Part shown: positions 8,921 through 17,068 of the stretch, one piece after another
How positions within the stretch are numbered: the stretch's first letter is position 1
How the letters are laid out: each line of letters begins with the position of its first letter
Source: Sphingomonas psychrotolerans
Lineage (GTDB): Bacteria > Pseudomonadota > Alphaproteobacteria > Sphingomonadales > Sphingomonadaceae
DNA length: 64,000 nucleotides
Assembly (NCBI RefSeq): GCF_002796605.1
Contig: NZ_CP024924.1
Location: 62,001 to 126,000, forward strand
Direction of reading: 5' to 3'
The notes under the pieces: generated by a model
Told to the model about the DNA's origin: nothing
The model's input: only the letters and a program-made list of their open reading frames with translations
The model's database searches: none
Program-made: the position numbers and the translations under genes

Positions 8921-9706
8921 TCAGGCGCGAGTGTCGATTTCCGCTTTGACCGGCACCTGGCTTTGGACAGCGAGATCGAGCACGCGCGCCGCAGCTGTGA
9001 CGGAATCCCCCAGCGCCTCGCCCTCGGAAAGCTTCTTCATCCAGACGCGTAGTAGCTTTCCATAGAGCTTGCGCTGGGCCGCCGTCATGCTGTCGTCGAG
9101 CCGTGTTAAATCGTTGGTCGGACCTGTTGACGTCGCCTCGAGATCGCACATTGATGCGATGACCACGTCGATGCCGAATGGCTTGAGTTCGGCCCGGTAT
9201 GCGGCCGAAAAAGCTTCTACGGCCGCCTGCGAGGCATCCGACGGGCCGTCAAAAGGCTGCGGCTCATCCCGCGCCGAGGAACTGATCTGAACGATGCGGC
9301 CTTGAGCCATCCGTAGCGCGGGTAGGAAAGCGTTGATGACCGCCAGTCCGCCGAAAACATTTGCCTCAAAGCCACGCCGCACCTCTTCGAGGGGCAGCAA
9401 TTCGAGGGGACCGGAGGGCAGATGCACTGCCGTATTGATGAGAAGATCGAGCCCGGATTTACCGATCGCCTCTGATACACCGGCGGCCCACGCATTCACC
9501 ATCTGCGTCTGTTGCATATCGCAGGCGATAAGACTGACACGGCCGCTGGAGGCACTGCGTAGATCTTCCACCTCCTGCGCCGAGCCGGCGGTACCGAATA
9601 CAATGGATCGCCTCTTCGCAAGCATAAGCGCGATCTCGCGGCCGAGGCCGTGACCTGCGTTGGTGACGACGACCGGTCGGCCAGATGTTCTAAGAAGCGG
9701 ACGCAT
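8921..9706 (-). CDS. SDR-fold protein lacking the catalytic Tyr and Lys
   Basis: 261 residues of short-chain dehydrogenase fold. The nucleotide loop reads TNAGHGLGREIA, and strand 4 reads LLINTAV instead of NNAG. The active-site serine region is QISSSARDEPQPF, but where the family has YxxxK the sequence is SDASQ: Tyr is replaced by Ser and Lys by Gln. The surrounding AAVEAFSAAYRAEL is well kept. It may bind NAD(P) but should not catalyse normal SDR chemistry. The ATG at 9706, with AAGGGTG upstream, was preferred to an earlier start. It lies 30 bases after the luciferase-like oxidoreductase gene, probably in one operon. Confidence 0.85.
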   Translation of the reverse strand: MRPLLRTSGRPVVVTNAGHGLGREIALMLAKRRSIVFGTAGSAQEVEDLRSASSGRVSLIACDMQQTQMVNAWAAGVSEAIGKSGLDLLINTAVHLPSGPLELLPLEEVRRGFEANVFGGLAVINAFLPALRMAQGRIVQISSSARDEPQPFDGPSDASQAAVEAFSAAYRAELKPFGIDVVIASMCDLEATSTGPTNDLTRLDDSMTAAQRKLYGKLLRVWMKKLSEGEALGDSVTAAARVLDLAVQSQVPVKAEIDTRA

Positions 9707-9736
9707 GTCGGACACCCTTGTTCGCAGACGCAAAGA

Positions 9737-10777
9737 TCATTTGGTAAAAAAGCGTTCTCGCACCGTCGGAGCGACCTCTCTGCCCAGGAGCTCAATCGAG
9801 CGTTGCATTGCTGGCGGCTCAACCGACGCGGTGCTCATCTGGAATGTGATCCGCGAAATGCCGCCCAGCGCTTCGCTCGCCCGCAGTACCTTGTCGGCCA
9901 CGGTCTCGGGCGCGCCTACCAAGTACGCGCCTTCAGGACCCGCCATGTCTGCGAACTGCGCGCGTGTTGGTGGCGTCCATCCGCGCTCGCGACCGACGAT
10001 GGCCATCAAATGCGCCCAACCCGGGTAGAAGGCATCAGCCGCCTCGGCGTCTGTAGCTCCGAGGAAGCCGAGCGCGTGGACCCCAACCTTTAGTGTTGCG
10101 GGACCGTGCCCGGCCTTCTCACCGGCTTGCCGATAGAGGTCAACGAGTGGGCGGAAGCGCCCGAAGGTGCCGCCGATAACCGCGATCATGAGTGGCAGGC
10201 CGAGCAGGCCAGCGCGAGCGAAGGATTCCGGCGTTCCGCCGACGCCAAGCCAGACGGGCAGCCGCGGCTGATGCGGACGCGGGAAGACACCCTCTCCATT
10301 GAGGGACGGTCGGAAGCGCCCTTGCCAGATCGGGTGGGTGGTCTCACGCAACGTCAGAAGCAAATCGAGCTTCTCGGCGAAGAGGTCGTCGTAGCTGCGC
10401 GGGTCGAGGCCGAATAACGGGAAGGCCTCGCCGAACGAACCGCGGCCGACCACTAGCTCGGCTCGCCCCTTGGAGATCAGGTCCAACGTGGCGAATTCCT
10501 GGAAGATCCGCACTGGATCGGCAGCGCTGAGCACGGTGACTGCGCTTGTCAGTCGGATGCGGCTGGTGCGTGCGGCCGCCGCAGCCAGGATGATGGCCGG
10601 AGCAGAATCGAGGAATTCCGGGCGATGGTGCTCGCCGATGCCAAATACGTCCAGGCCAACGCTGTCGGCGATTTCCACCTCCGTAAGCAATGCCGCCATG
10701 CGATCGGTGGAGGACGGCAGAGCACCGGTCGCCGGGTCAGGCAGAATAGCGGCGAAACTATCGATACCAATTTCCAT
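9737..10777 (-). CDS. LLM-class flavin-dependent oxidoreductase (luciferase-like)
   Basis: 346 residues of bacterial luciferase fold. Recognisable blocks are VFGIGEHHRPEFLDSAP, RIRLTSAVTVLSAADPVR, ELVVGRGSFGEAFPLFG and WLGVGGTPESFARAG. These FMN/F420 enzymes use reduced flavin, usually supplied by a separate reductase, to oxygenate or reduce small organics; the substrate is unknown. A close paralogue of the same length is at 23038-24078. It heads a two-gene unit with the inactive-site SDR. Confidence 0.9.
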   Translation of the reverse strand: MEIGIDSFAAILPDPATGALPSSTDRMAALLTEVEIADSVGLDVFGIGEHHRPEFLDSAPAIILAAAAARTSRIRLTSAVTVLSAADPVRIFQEFATLDLISKGRAELVVGRGSFGEAFPLFGLDPRSYDDLFAEKLDLLLTLRETTHPIWQGRFRPSLNGEGVFPRPHQPRLPVWLGVGGTPESFARAGLLGLPLMIAVIGGTFGRFRPLVDLYRQAGEKAGHGPATLKVGVHALGFLGATDAEAADAFYPGWAHLMAIVGRERGWTPPTRAQFADMAGPEGAYLVGAPETVADKVLRASEALGGISRITFQMSTASVEPPAMQRSIELLGREVAPTVRERFFTK

Positions 10778-11391
10778 CTAGGGTCCTTTTGCGTGGCAGG
10801 GCTGCGGGAGGGGTTCTAGGGAAACGCCTCTCTCTTTCCATGTCGCCGGCCTGGTTCCGATCGGATCGCCCTGCCCCGATCTTCGGACATCGGCGCCCCG
10901 TTCGGTCGGAAGGTAAACTTCCTCGCGTCCGCAAGACTTAATCCAGCCGAGCTCCGGCCAAGGGAAAATCACGGCGCATCCTCCTTCCGCCCTGAACCGG
11001 ATTGTGTTCGCGAGGGCTCAGCCGACAAGGCATCACCTGCCAGCTCAACTGCCATCTTGGGCGGAGCCGCGGTAGCGCCACCTACTGGTAATCTCTGTCG
11101 CCCGAACGGCAACGCCAACCCGGCCCACGATCCGCAGGACACTGGAGAGTGTGGACCGGTGTTGGATGAAGTGACAGCTCCTTTGCCCTCGATTGGGCGG
11201 AGCGTTCTCCTAGTCCGCGTTCCACAAACTGCGACACAGCTCATCAAATGTCGAACCTACCGCGCGCGTAGTGCCTGTGAGATGTTATGGGGCCGCTGTG
11301 AGCCTCCCCTAAGGTCGGACGCGTGACGTCGGCGAACGCGGTTGTCCCGACCGGGTCAAGTGGCAGACAGAATTCTTGGGGAAGTGAAGTA
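10778..11391. other. Intergenic region without a supported gene
   Basis: About 610 bases between the luciferase-like gene (minus) and the antiporter gene (plus). Short open frames exist on both strands but none has a recognisable protein or a convincing start. It holds one exact TGCGACACA motif (11230-11238). Promoters for both flanking genes must lie here; I see no clear -35/-10 pair. Confidence 0.5.
11230..11238 (+). promoter_or_regulatory. TGCGACACA motif upstream of Kef-type antiporter
   Basis: Exact copy in the antiporter's orientation, 154 bases before its ATG; followed by GC as in the copies at 8794 and 21836. Confidence 0.35.
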
Positions 11392-13161
11392 ATGTCCGAT
11401 GCCAGCCTGGGACAGACGATCGGGCCAGCGGTAGCGCTTATGGGTGCCGCCGTTATCGCGGTGCCGCTATTCCGGCGGCTAGGTCTCGGATCGGTGCTTG
11501 GCTATTTCGCGGCCGGCGTGCTGGTCGGCCCGTCTGGCTTGGCCCTGTTCCGCGACACGCAGTCGATCCTGCACTTTTCCGAGCTCGGCGTCGTCATGTT
11601 CCTATTCGTGATTGGGCTGGAACTACGACCGATCAAGTTGTGGGCGATGCGCGGTGAGATCTTCGGCCTTGGATTAGTGCAGGTGCTGCTCGCGATCGTC
11701 GCGCTCACGGCCACCGGAGCGCTGGTCTTCGGCCTGCCATTCCAGATCGCGTTCGTCGCGGCTGCGGGTATGGTTCTGTCCTCCACCGCCGTCATCATGT
11801 CGGTGCTGCAGGATCGCGGCGAGATTTCCGGCGCGGGAGGACAGAAAGCGGTCGCGATCCTTCTATTTGAGGATCTGACGATCGTGCCCTTGTTGACGGC
11901 AGTGGCCTTCATGTCGCCCCTCGCGCGCGAGGCGGCGGGGTGGACCGGCGCCCTGACCGCGGTTGGCGCACTGCTGCTGTTGGTGGGCATAGCGCGCTGG
12001 GCCCTAAACCCTTTCTTCGCGCTGCTCGCTCGGGCGCGGACGCGTGAGGTGCTTACGGCTGGCGCGCTGCTGGTGGTGCTCGGCGCCGCCTTGCTCATGG
12101 ACCTGGCAGGACTCTCGATGGCGATGGGCGCCTTTATCGCCGGCGTGATGCTGTCCAGTTCGAGCTACCGGCATCAGATCGAGAGCGATATCGAGCCATT
12201 CCGCGGACTGCTGATGGGGCTGTTCCTTCTTGCGGTCGGCATGTCGCTCGATCTCTCGGTCGTAGCGGCCGAATGGCGGCTCCTGCTGGCGATGCTGGCA
12301 GCATTCATGCTCACCAAGGCGGTGGTCGTCTACGCGGTCGCCCGCCTGTTCGGCGGCGACAATCATCAGGCGCTGCACCGCACGTCGCTCTTCCTGCCGG
12401 GAGGAGAGTTTGCCTTCGTGCTTTACACCGCGGCGGTTTCGAGCGGCGTAATCGGCGCACGGGAGAACGCGATCTTCGCCACCTTGGTGATCTTGTCCAT
12501 GTCGCTGATTCCGGCTCTTGCCGCTGCCATGGCGCGGCTGCAAAGGTCGAAGCCGACGATGGACGGCGTGGAGGCCGCACAAGGTCTCAGGGGGCGGGTT
12601 CTCCTCATCGGCTTCGGGCGTTTCGGCCAGATCGCATCACAGCTGCTGCTGGTCCGCGGGGTAGACCTGAGCGTCATCGACAACGATCCCGACCGGATCC
12701 GCGACGCGGCTCGATACGGGTTCAAGGTCTTCTTTGGCGACGGTGCAAGGCTCGATACGTTGCACCATTCGGGGGCTGGCGAAGCTGACGCGATCATGGT
12801 CTGCATCGATGACGCGAAGGCGGCCATGCAGATCGTCGCGTTGGCTCAGACCGCAGCGCCTCAGGCCCGACTTCTGATCCGTAGCCGTGATCGAGGGCAT
12901 GCGATCGAACTGATCCGCGCAGGCGTCGATTACCAGATCAGGGAGACCGTAGAGTCTGCATATCTGATGGGGGCCGAAGGATTGCGCGCCCTAGGATTTG
13001 CCGAAGCCGACATCGCAGAAGCGGACGAAGACATTCGACGCCGGGATACTGAACGCCTCTCGGAACAGACGCAGGGAGACTCGTTCTCGGGCAGAGATCG
13101 TCTCATTCTTCAGCCTATTCCGGAGCCGCTGTTTCCCGAAGGCGCGAATATCCGACGGTGA
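11392..13161 (+). CDS. CPA2-family K+/H+ antiporter with RCK domain (Kef type)
   Basis: 589 residues. The first 380 or so form the Na+/H+ exchanger membrane domain, with about a dozen hydrophobic helices; family blocks include GYFAAGVLVGPSGLA, ELGVVMFLFVIGLELRP and MVLSSTAVIMSVLQDRG. After a linker comes a TrkA-N/RCK nucleotide-binding domain, RVLLIGFGRFGQIASQLL, with the acidic ribose contact VIDNDPDRIRD. Kef systems release K+ and acidify the cytoplasm when glutathione adducts of electrophiles form, which would fit the neighbouring quinone- and epoxide-handling enzymes. The ATG at 11392 was chosen because membrane homology begins just after it; no separate KefF/KefG-type ancillary protein is adjacent. 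Confidence 0.92.
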   Translation: MSDASLGQTIGPAVALMGAAVIAVPLFRRLGLGSVLGYFAAGVLVGPSGLALFRDTQSILHFSELGVVMFLFVIGLELRPIKLWAMRGEIFGLGLVQVLLAIVALTATGALVFGLPFQIAFVAAAGMVLSSTAVIMSVLQDRGEISGAGGQKAVAILLFEDLTIVPLLTAVAFMSPLAREAAGWTGALTAVGALLLLVGIARWALNPFFALLARARTREVLTAGALLVVLGAALLMDLAGLSMAMGAFIAGVMLSSSSYRHQIESDIEPFRGLLMGLFLLAVGMSLDLSVVAAEWRLLLAMLAAFMLTKAVVVYAVARLFGGDNHQALHRTSLFLPGGEFAFVLYTAAVSSGVIGARENAIFATLVILSMSLIPALAAAMARLQRSKPTMDGVEAAQGLRGRVLLIGFGRFGQIASQLLLVRGVDLSVIDNDPDRIRDAARYGFKVFFGDGARLDTLHHSGAGEADAIMVCIDDAKAAMQIVALAQTAAPQARLLIRSRDRGHAIELIRAGVDYQIRETVESAYLMGAEGLRALGFAEADIAEADEDIRRRDTERLSEQTQGDSFSGRDRLILQPIPEPLFPEGANIRR

Positions 13162-13211
13162 CCGGAGAAGGAGTGGGGTGCTGTATGGGAATTGAAAAAG
13201 TGAGGTGCTGA

Positions 13212-14156
13212 GTGGAAATCGAAGAATTGCGCACGTTCGTCGAAGTCGCGGACTCAGGGGGTATCTCGGCAGCGGCGCGTCGATTGGGCGTGTCCAAGTC
13301 GATCGTAAGTCGTCGCCTCATGCGCCTTGAGGATGAGCTGGGCATTCAGTTGCTCTCGCGAAATACGCGAGGTGCCAACCTCACGGAGGCCGGAGTGACA
13401 TTCCGGGATTGTGCCGCCCAAGCCTGCTCGTCCATCGACATCGCGAAAGAAACCATCCTTCCTCAAGGTGAGCTACGCGGTCGCCTTCGCATCGCTGCGC
13501 CGTACGTTTACGGTCCCACCCACATTGCCCCGATTCTCGCTGAGATGGCGCGACGTCATCCGCGGCTCCAGATCCACACCAGCTATAACGATCACTTCGT
13601 GGATCTCATCGGCGAAGGTTTCGACTGCGGCATTCGGTTCGGCTATCTTGAAGACTCCAACCTGATCGTCAGGCAGGTAGCTCCCCTGCACGGCAAGCTC
13701 GTGGCCAGCCCCGAATACATTGCCAAGCACGGCTCCCCGGAAACACCAGAAGAACTTGCGAGCCACGAAGCCCTGATGCTGCGGACAGAGTCATGGCAGT
13801 GCATGGACGGACAGAAGATGGTCACCTTACGGCCGCAAGGGCGCTTCAAGAGTGACAACGGGAACGCGTTGATTGCTGCTGCCCTGGCGGGCATCGGGAT
13901 CGGCCGGTTGCCGAACGAGTTCGTCGACGAGCATATCGCCGCTGGGCGCCTCGTTCACGTCATGACCCGCTTTCCACTCCCCCCGGCTGGTATATACGTC
14001 GTCCGACCGCCTGGGCAGCATCCGGCACGCAAGATCCGGATTCTGACCGAGATGCTGATCGAGTGCTTCGGGCGAAACTACCCCGCAGGCGTTCGTTTTG
14101 GATTCGATTGGGCAAATGACGTTCAATTCGGTCAAACTTCGAACTCGCCCGGCTAG
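13212..14156 (+). CDS. LysR-type transcriptional regulator
   Basis: 314 residues from a GTG start. The N-terminal winged helix-turn-helix spans residues 1-60 (LRTFVEVADSGGISAAARRL, then SIVSRRLMRLEDELG), followed by a LysR effector domain. It is a close paralogue of the regulators at 21861 and 24267: all share GELRGRLRIAAP or nearly so, a GFDC/GYDC(G/A)IR segment, and RPPGQHP near the end. The C-terminal 20 residues are longer than in the paralogues. It lies 50 bases after the antiporter gene on the same strand and could be co-transcribed with it. Confidence 0.92.
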   Translation: MEIEELRTFVEVADSGGISAAARRLGVSKSIVSRRLMRLEDELGIQLLSRNTRGANLTEAGVTFRDCAAQACSSIDIAKETILPQGELRGRLRIAAPYVYGPTHIAPILAEMARRHPRLQIHTSYNDHFVDLIGEGFDCGIRFGYLEDSNLIVRQVAPLHGKLVASPEYIAKHGSPETPEELASHEALMLRTESWQCMDGQKMVTLRPQGRFKSDNGNALIAAALAGIGIGRLPNEFVDEHIAAGRLVHVMTRFPLPPAGIYVVRPPGQHPARKIRILTEMLIECFGRNYPAGVRFGFDWANDVQFGQTSNSPG

Positions 14157-14253
14157 TATCCAGGCCCGGGCGCGTCCGCGGCGATCATTGATAGAGAGGT
14201 AGGTGCCTCGTCGCGACGAACACTTGCGCTCGCCTCTGCAGCTTTCACAGCAA

Positions 14254-14799
14254 TCAGCGCGCGCTCTGAGCTGGGAGCAAGAGCGGCGCGAGCAGCACGA
14301 ACGATAGACCCGAGATGATGAATGCGATCATCTCCTCCGCCAACGCCTGCGCCACGATATGGTAGATGAGGCCGACCGCGAGTCCGAGTGCGCTCCAAGA
14401 CAGAACGGCTGATCCTGCATGAGAACGACATCTCCAAGGCGCTACCATCTGCTCCAACCGGGCAGCTTGTCCCGCTGCAAAACCGGCTTCGAAGAAATTG
14501 CGTAAGTCGTTGTCATGCGCTGGTCCGCGAAGTCGCAGGATGACGGCGTGCCGGCGCAGGGCCTCAAGTCGTCCGTCCGCCAACCGGTTGGACAATTTGT
14601 AGCCGAAGCAGCGTAGCAGCCTGACCTTGAGGCTAAGCGGATCAGCGAGGGACAACCATGGGTCGTTGCGCGAGAGGAGGATTACCGATCGCTCCGCTTG
14701 ATCAAAGCGATTGGGCGTTTTCAACGACGAAGACTCGGCGCTAACGAGGCCGGTTGCCTGAGATGTGGCAGTTTGATGTTGGAACAGGAGGTAGGCCAT
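14254..14799 (-). CDS. Hypothetical protein with C-terminal membrane segments
   Basis: 181 residues. The middle contains DPWLSLADPLSLKVRLLRCF and RLADGRLEALRRHAVILRLR, a pattern I recall from small uncharacterised sphingomonad proteins (not checked). The C-terminus has two hydrophobic stretches (SWSALGLAVGLIYHIVAQAL and IAFIISGLSFVLLAPLLL) that could form a membrane hairpin. No ribosome-binding sequence is clear before 14799, so the start is uncertain. Function unknown. The flanking 100-240 bases on both sides show nothing. Confidence 0.55.
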   Translation of the reverse strand: MAYLLFQHQTATSQATGLVSAESSSLKTPNRFDQAERSVILLSRNDPWLSLADPLSLKVRLLRCFGYKLSNRLADGRLEALRRHAVILRLRGPAHDNDLRNFFEAGFAAGQAARLEQMVAPWRCRSHAGSAVLSWSALGLAVGLIYHIVAQALAEEMIAFIISGLSFVLLAPLLLPAQSAR

Positions 14800-15036
14800 G
14801 GGCGGTCCGATCTGCCATCTAGCCTGAATCAGGTACGATGGCGCGTGACCGGCGGGTAGCCGCCGTTCGAGCGATGCTTCGTCGCACGAAGCGCGACATC
14901 CGCTGCCTCATTGCGCGTTCCGACATCTCTCAAAGATGTGACAGGCTGCTCGACCGGCGCCCCCGAGACCCGATGCACAGCAAGATCGCTGATCGCCACC
15001 GACAGCGTTACCTACGCTGCCGACGCAGGGTATTGG

Positions 15037-15930
15037 TCATTCGGCGACCTTTAGCCGCTCCACAAACCACTTGCCCGCAGGACCCGGCGGAGCGTCGTCG
15101 CGCCAGGCGGCGAACATCGACATCATCCGCTGCGCACGACCAAGCGAAAGCACCTCGAGTTCAACAAGCGATCCGTCATTGATATCCTGTCGGACGACGT
15201 CCAGCGGCATCGCGCCCCAGCCCAACCCAGCCTTGAGGAACGCATGCTTTGCGCCGAGGTCGGCCAGACGCCACACCCGTGGGGAGAGTACACCAAACTC
15301 GCGCCCTTCCGTCAGCGAAGAACGATCGGTGAGGATCAACTGAATATGGGCGCTCAGTGCGGCGTCGACGTCGCCCGAATCCAATGCAGCCAGCGGATGG
15401 TGGGGCGAGGCAACGACGACCATCTCCACCTCGAGCAGGCGCTCTACCCCGATCCCCGGTGGAACGACCGGTAGCGAGCCCATCACCCCGAAGGAGCAGC
15501 GTCGATCGAGAATGGGCATCAGGACCGCGCCGAGCGCTTCGACGTAGAGCCGCAGCGGCGTGTCGGGAAACTCGGTGTGAAATGCCGACACCGCGTCGGT
15601 CAGCGTCGTGATCGGGAACATAACATCGACCGCGACCGACAATTCCGGCTCCAGTCCGCCGGCGAGCGCGCGCGCTTGTGCCTTGAAGCTGCCCATCGCG
15701 CCGACGATCTCGCGCGCTCGCGGGATGAGGGCTGCGCCGGCGGGCGTCAGGACCGGTGACCGTCCGCTTCGATCGAAGAGCAGCACGCCAAGCTGGCCTT
15801 CCAGATTGGCAAGTGTCTGGCTGACGACGGACTGGGCACGTCCCAGCCGACGTCCGGCCGCAGAGAAGCTGCCCTCTTCCGCAGCCGCGATGAACGTTCG
15901 GATCTGATCGGAGGAAAAGGCATCCAGCAT
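15037..15930 (-). CDS. LysR-type transcriptional regulator, divergent from pirin
   Basis: 297 residues. The helix-turn-helix is at the N-terminus (QIRTFIAAAEEGSFSAAGRR, then SVVSQTLANLEGQLG), followed by a LysR effector domain with PELSVAVDVMFP and VVASPHHPLAAL. It belongs to a different LysR subgroup from the three paralogues in this window. The ATG at 15930 is favoured by AGGATGG upstream; 15939 is too close to that sequence. It is transcribed divergently from the pirin gene at 16037, the classical arrangement for a LysR regulator and its target, with a symmetric site between them. Confidence 0.92.
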   Translation of the reverse strand: MLDAFSSDQIRTFIAAAEEGSFSAAGRRLGRAQSVVSQTLANLEGQLGVLLFDRSGRSPVLTPAGAALIPRAREIVGAMGSFKAQARALAGGLEPELSVAVDVMFPITTLTDAVSAFHTEFPDTPLRLYVEALGAVLMPILDRRCSFGVMGSLPVVPPGIGVERLLEVEMVVVASPHHPLAALDSGDVDAALSAHIQLILTDRSSLTEGREFGVLSPRVWRLADLGAKHAFLKAGLGWGAMPLDVVRQDINDGSLVELEVLSLGRAQRMMSMFAAWRDDAPPGPAGKWFVERLKVAE

Positions 15931-15940
15931 GACGACCATC

Positions 15941-15959
15941 CTATCGGGCTTGCCGATAG
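15941..15959. promoter_or_regulatory. Candidate LysR operator (perfect inverted repeat)
   Basis: CTATCGG and CCGATAG form perfect 7-base arms around GCTTG in the 106-base divergent region. The inner part fits the LysR rule T-N11-A (T at 15944, A at 15956). It sits 11 bases before the regulator's start, a position suited to autorepression, and about 80 bases before the pirin start. Confidence 0.5.
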
Positions 15960-16036
15960 ATCGCATCTGTTTTGATGGGCTACTCCAATAGGTCCCGAAT
16001 CTCCACTTTGCGGTCATCAGACTAGGAGTTTCAGAG

Positions 16037-16939
16037 ATGAACGCGCAAATAATCGAAAGAACCGGTTCCGCTTACGTCGCATCTGGCGAGCGTCGCATCG
16101 TCCACCGCACGACGGGCCAAGCGCATGGATCGATCAGGCGTCTGATGAGCCCCGGGGATCTCGGCGAGGTCGTCAAGCCGTTCGTGTTCCTTGACCTGTT
16201 CGAGGCCCGTTCGGAATTCATGGGCTCGATGGCCATCCATCCGCACTCAGGCCTGGCAACGGTTACCGTCCTGACCGAAGGCGATGTGCGGTTCGACGAT
16301 CCGTCCTCGGGGCAGGGAACGATCGGCTACGGCGGCGTCGAGTGGATGCGTGCGGGCGGCGGCGTATGGCACGGCAAGGAGATGTCGCGCGGCTCGTCGC
16401 CGAGCGTTCAAGGCTTTCAGCTCTGGGTAGCCCTGCCGCCCGAGCTCGAGAACGGCCCGGTCGACAGCCAATATATCGAGGCGGGTGACATGCCGTCGGT
16501 CGGTCCGGCGCATGTGATCCTGGGCGAATATGGCGGTCGGCGTAGTCCGGTCCGGTCCGTCGATGGCACGACCTACCTTCTCGTGACGCTCAAGCGGGGT
16601 GAGACTTGGACGTTCACGCCGTCGAAGGACCAGTCGGTCGCCTGGCTCGGCGTGGCCCGCGGCTCGCTCGATGCCGGAGAAACCGTCGTGGCGACCGAGA
16701 TGGTCGTATTCGACCAAGGATCGGACGCCATCACGCTGACCGCCGGGAATGAGCGTGACGCAGTCTTCGTCATCGGCTCTGCTATCCCCCATCCTCACGA
16801 TCTGGTGACGGGTTATTATTCGGTTCACACATCCGAGGCGGCGTTGGAGGCCGGTGAAGCGAATATCGCTGCCATCGGTCAGAGGATGAAGCGATCAGGC
16901 GCCATGGAACAGTCGGGAGCCGTGCCGATCTTCCGGTAG
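16037..16939 (+). CDS. Pirin family protein
   Basis: 300 residues, bicupin fold. The N-terminal cupin has AIHPHSGLATVTVLTEGDV, where the His pair matches the pirin metal site, and GGVEWMRAGGGVWHGKEM. The C-terminal cupin is less conserved, as is usual. Function in pirins ranges from quercetin dioxygenase to redox cofactor; none is proven here. GGAG lies about 10 bases before the ATG. It is divergent from a LysR gene, which probably controls it. It is distant in sequence from the pirin at 5892. Confidence 0.92.
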   Translation: MNAQIIERTGSAYVASGERRIVHRTTGQAHGSIRRLMSPGDLGEVVKPFVFLDLFEARSEFMGSMAIHPHSGLATVTVLTEGDVRFDDPSSGQGTIGYGGVEWMRAGGGVWHGKEMSRGSSPSVQGFQLWVALPPELENGPVDSQYIEAGDMPSVGPAHVILGEYGGRRSPVRSVDGTTYLLVTLKRGETWTFTPSKDQSVAWLGVARGSLDAGETVVATEMVVFDQGSDAITLTAGNERDAVFVIGSAIPHPHDLVTGYYSVHTSEAALEAGEANIAAIGQRMKRSGAMEQSGAVPIFR

Positions 16940-16949
16940 AGCTCGGCCA

Positions 16950-16970
16950 GCCGGCCGCTCTCCGGCCGGC
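16950..16970. terminator. GC-rich hairpin after pirin gene
   Basis: GCCGGCCG and CGGCCGGC form a perfect 8-base stem with a 5-base loop, 10 bases after the pirin stop. There is no T run on the plus strand, so it may act only as a weak or RNA-stabilising hairpin. Confidence 0.4.
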
Positions 16971-16979
16971 ATCACAAAA

Positions 16980-17011
16980 GGCACCGGCAGCGCTTCAGCG
17001 CTGCCGGTGCC
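16980..17011 (-). terminator. Rho-independent terminator of the amidohydrolase operon
   Basis: GGCACCGGCAGCGC and its exact complement form a 14-base perfect stem with a TTCA loop. On the minus strand the stem is followed by TTTTG, so it terminates transcription arriving from the amidohydrolase gene, which ends at 17069. It may also block read-through from the pirin gene on the other strand. Confidence 0.75.
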
Positions 17012-17068
17012 TCCCGCCGATCCAACCCATCAACTATGGCGCTGGCTGTAAGCAGCCGGCCCCATAGG

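Noticed and set aside
14779..14826. Strong AGGAGGT followed by an ATG on the plus strand
   Set aside because: Gives only nine codons before a stop, and nothing indicates a leader peptide for a following gene.
14838..15182. Plus-strand open frame with AGGT before an ATG
   Set aside because: Its Arg-rich product overlaps the LysR gene antisense and reads like a GC artefact.
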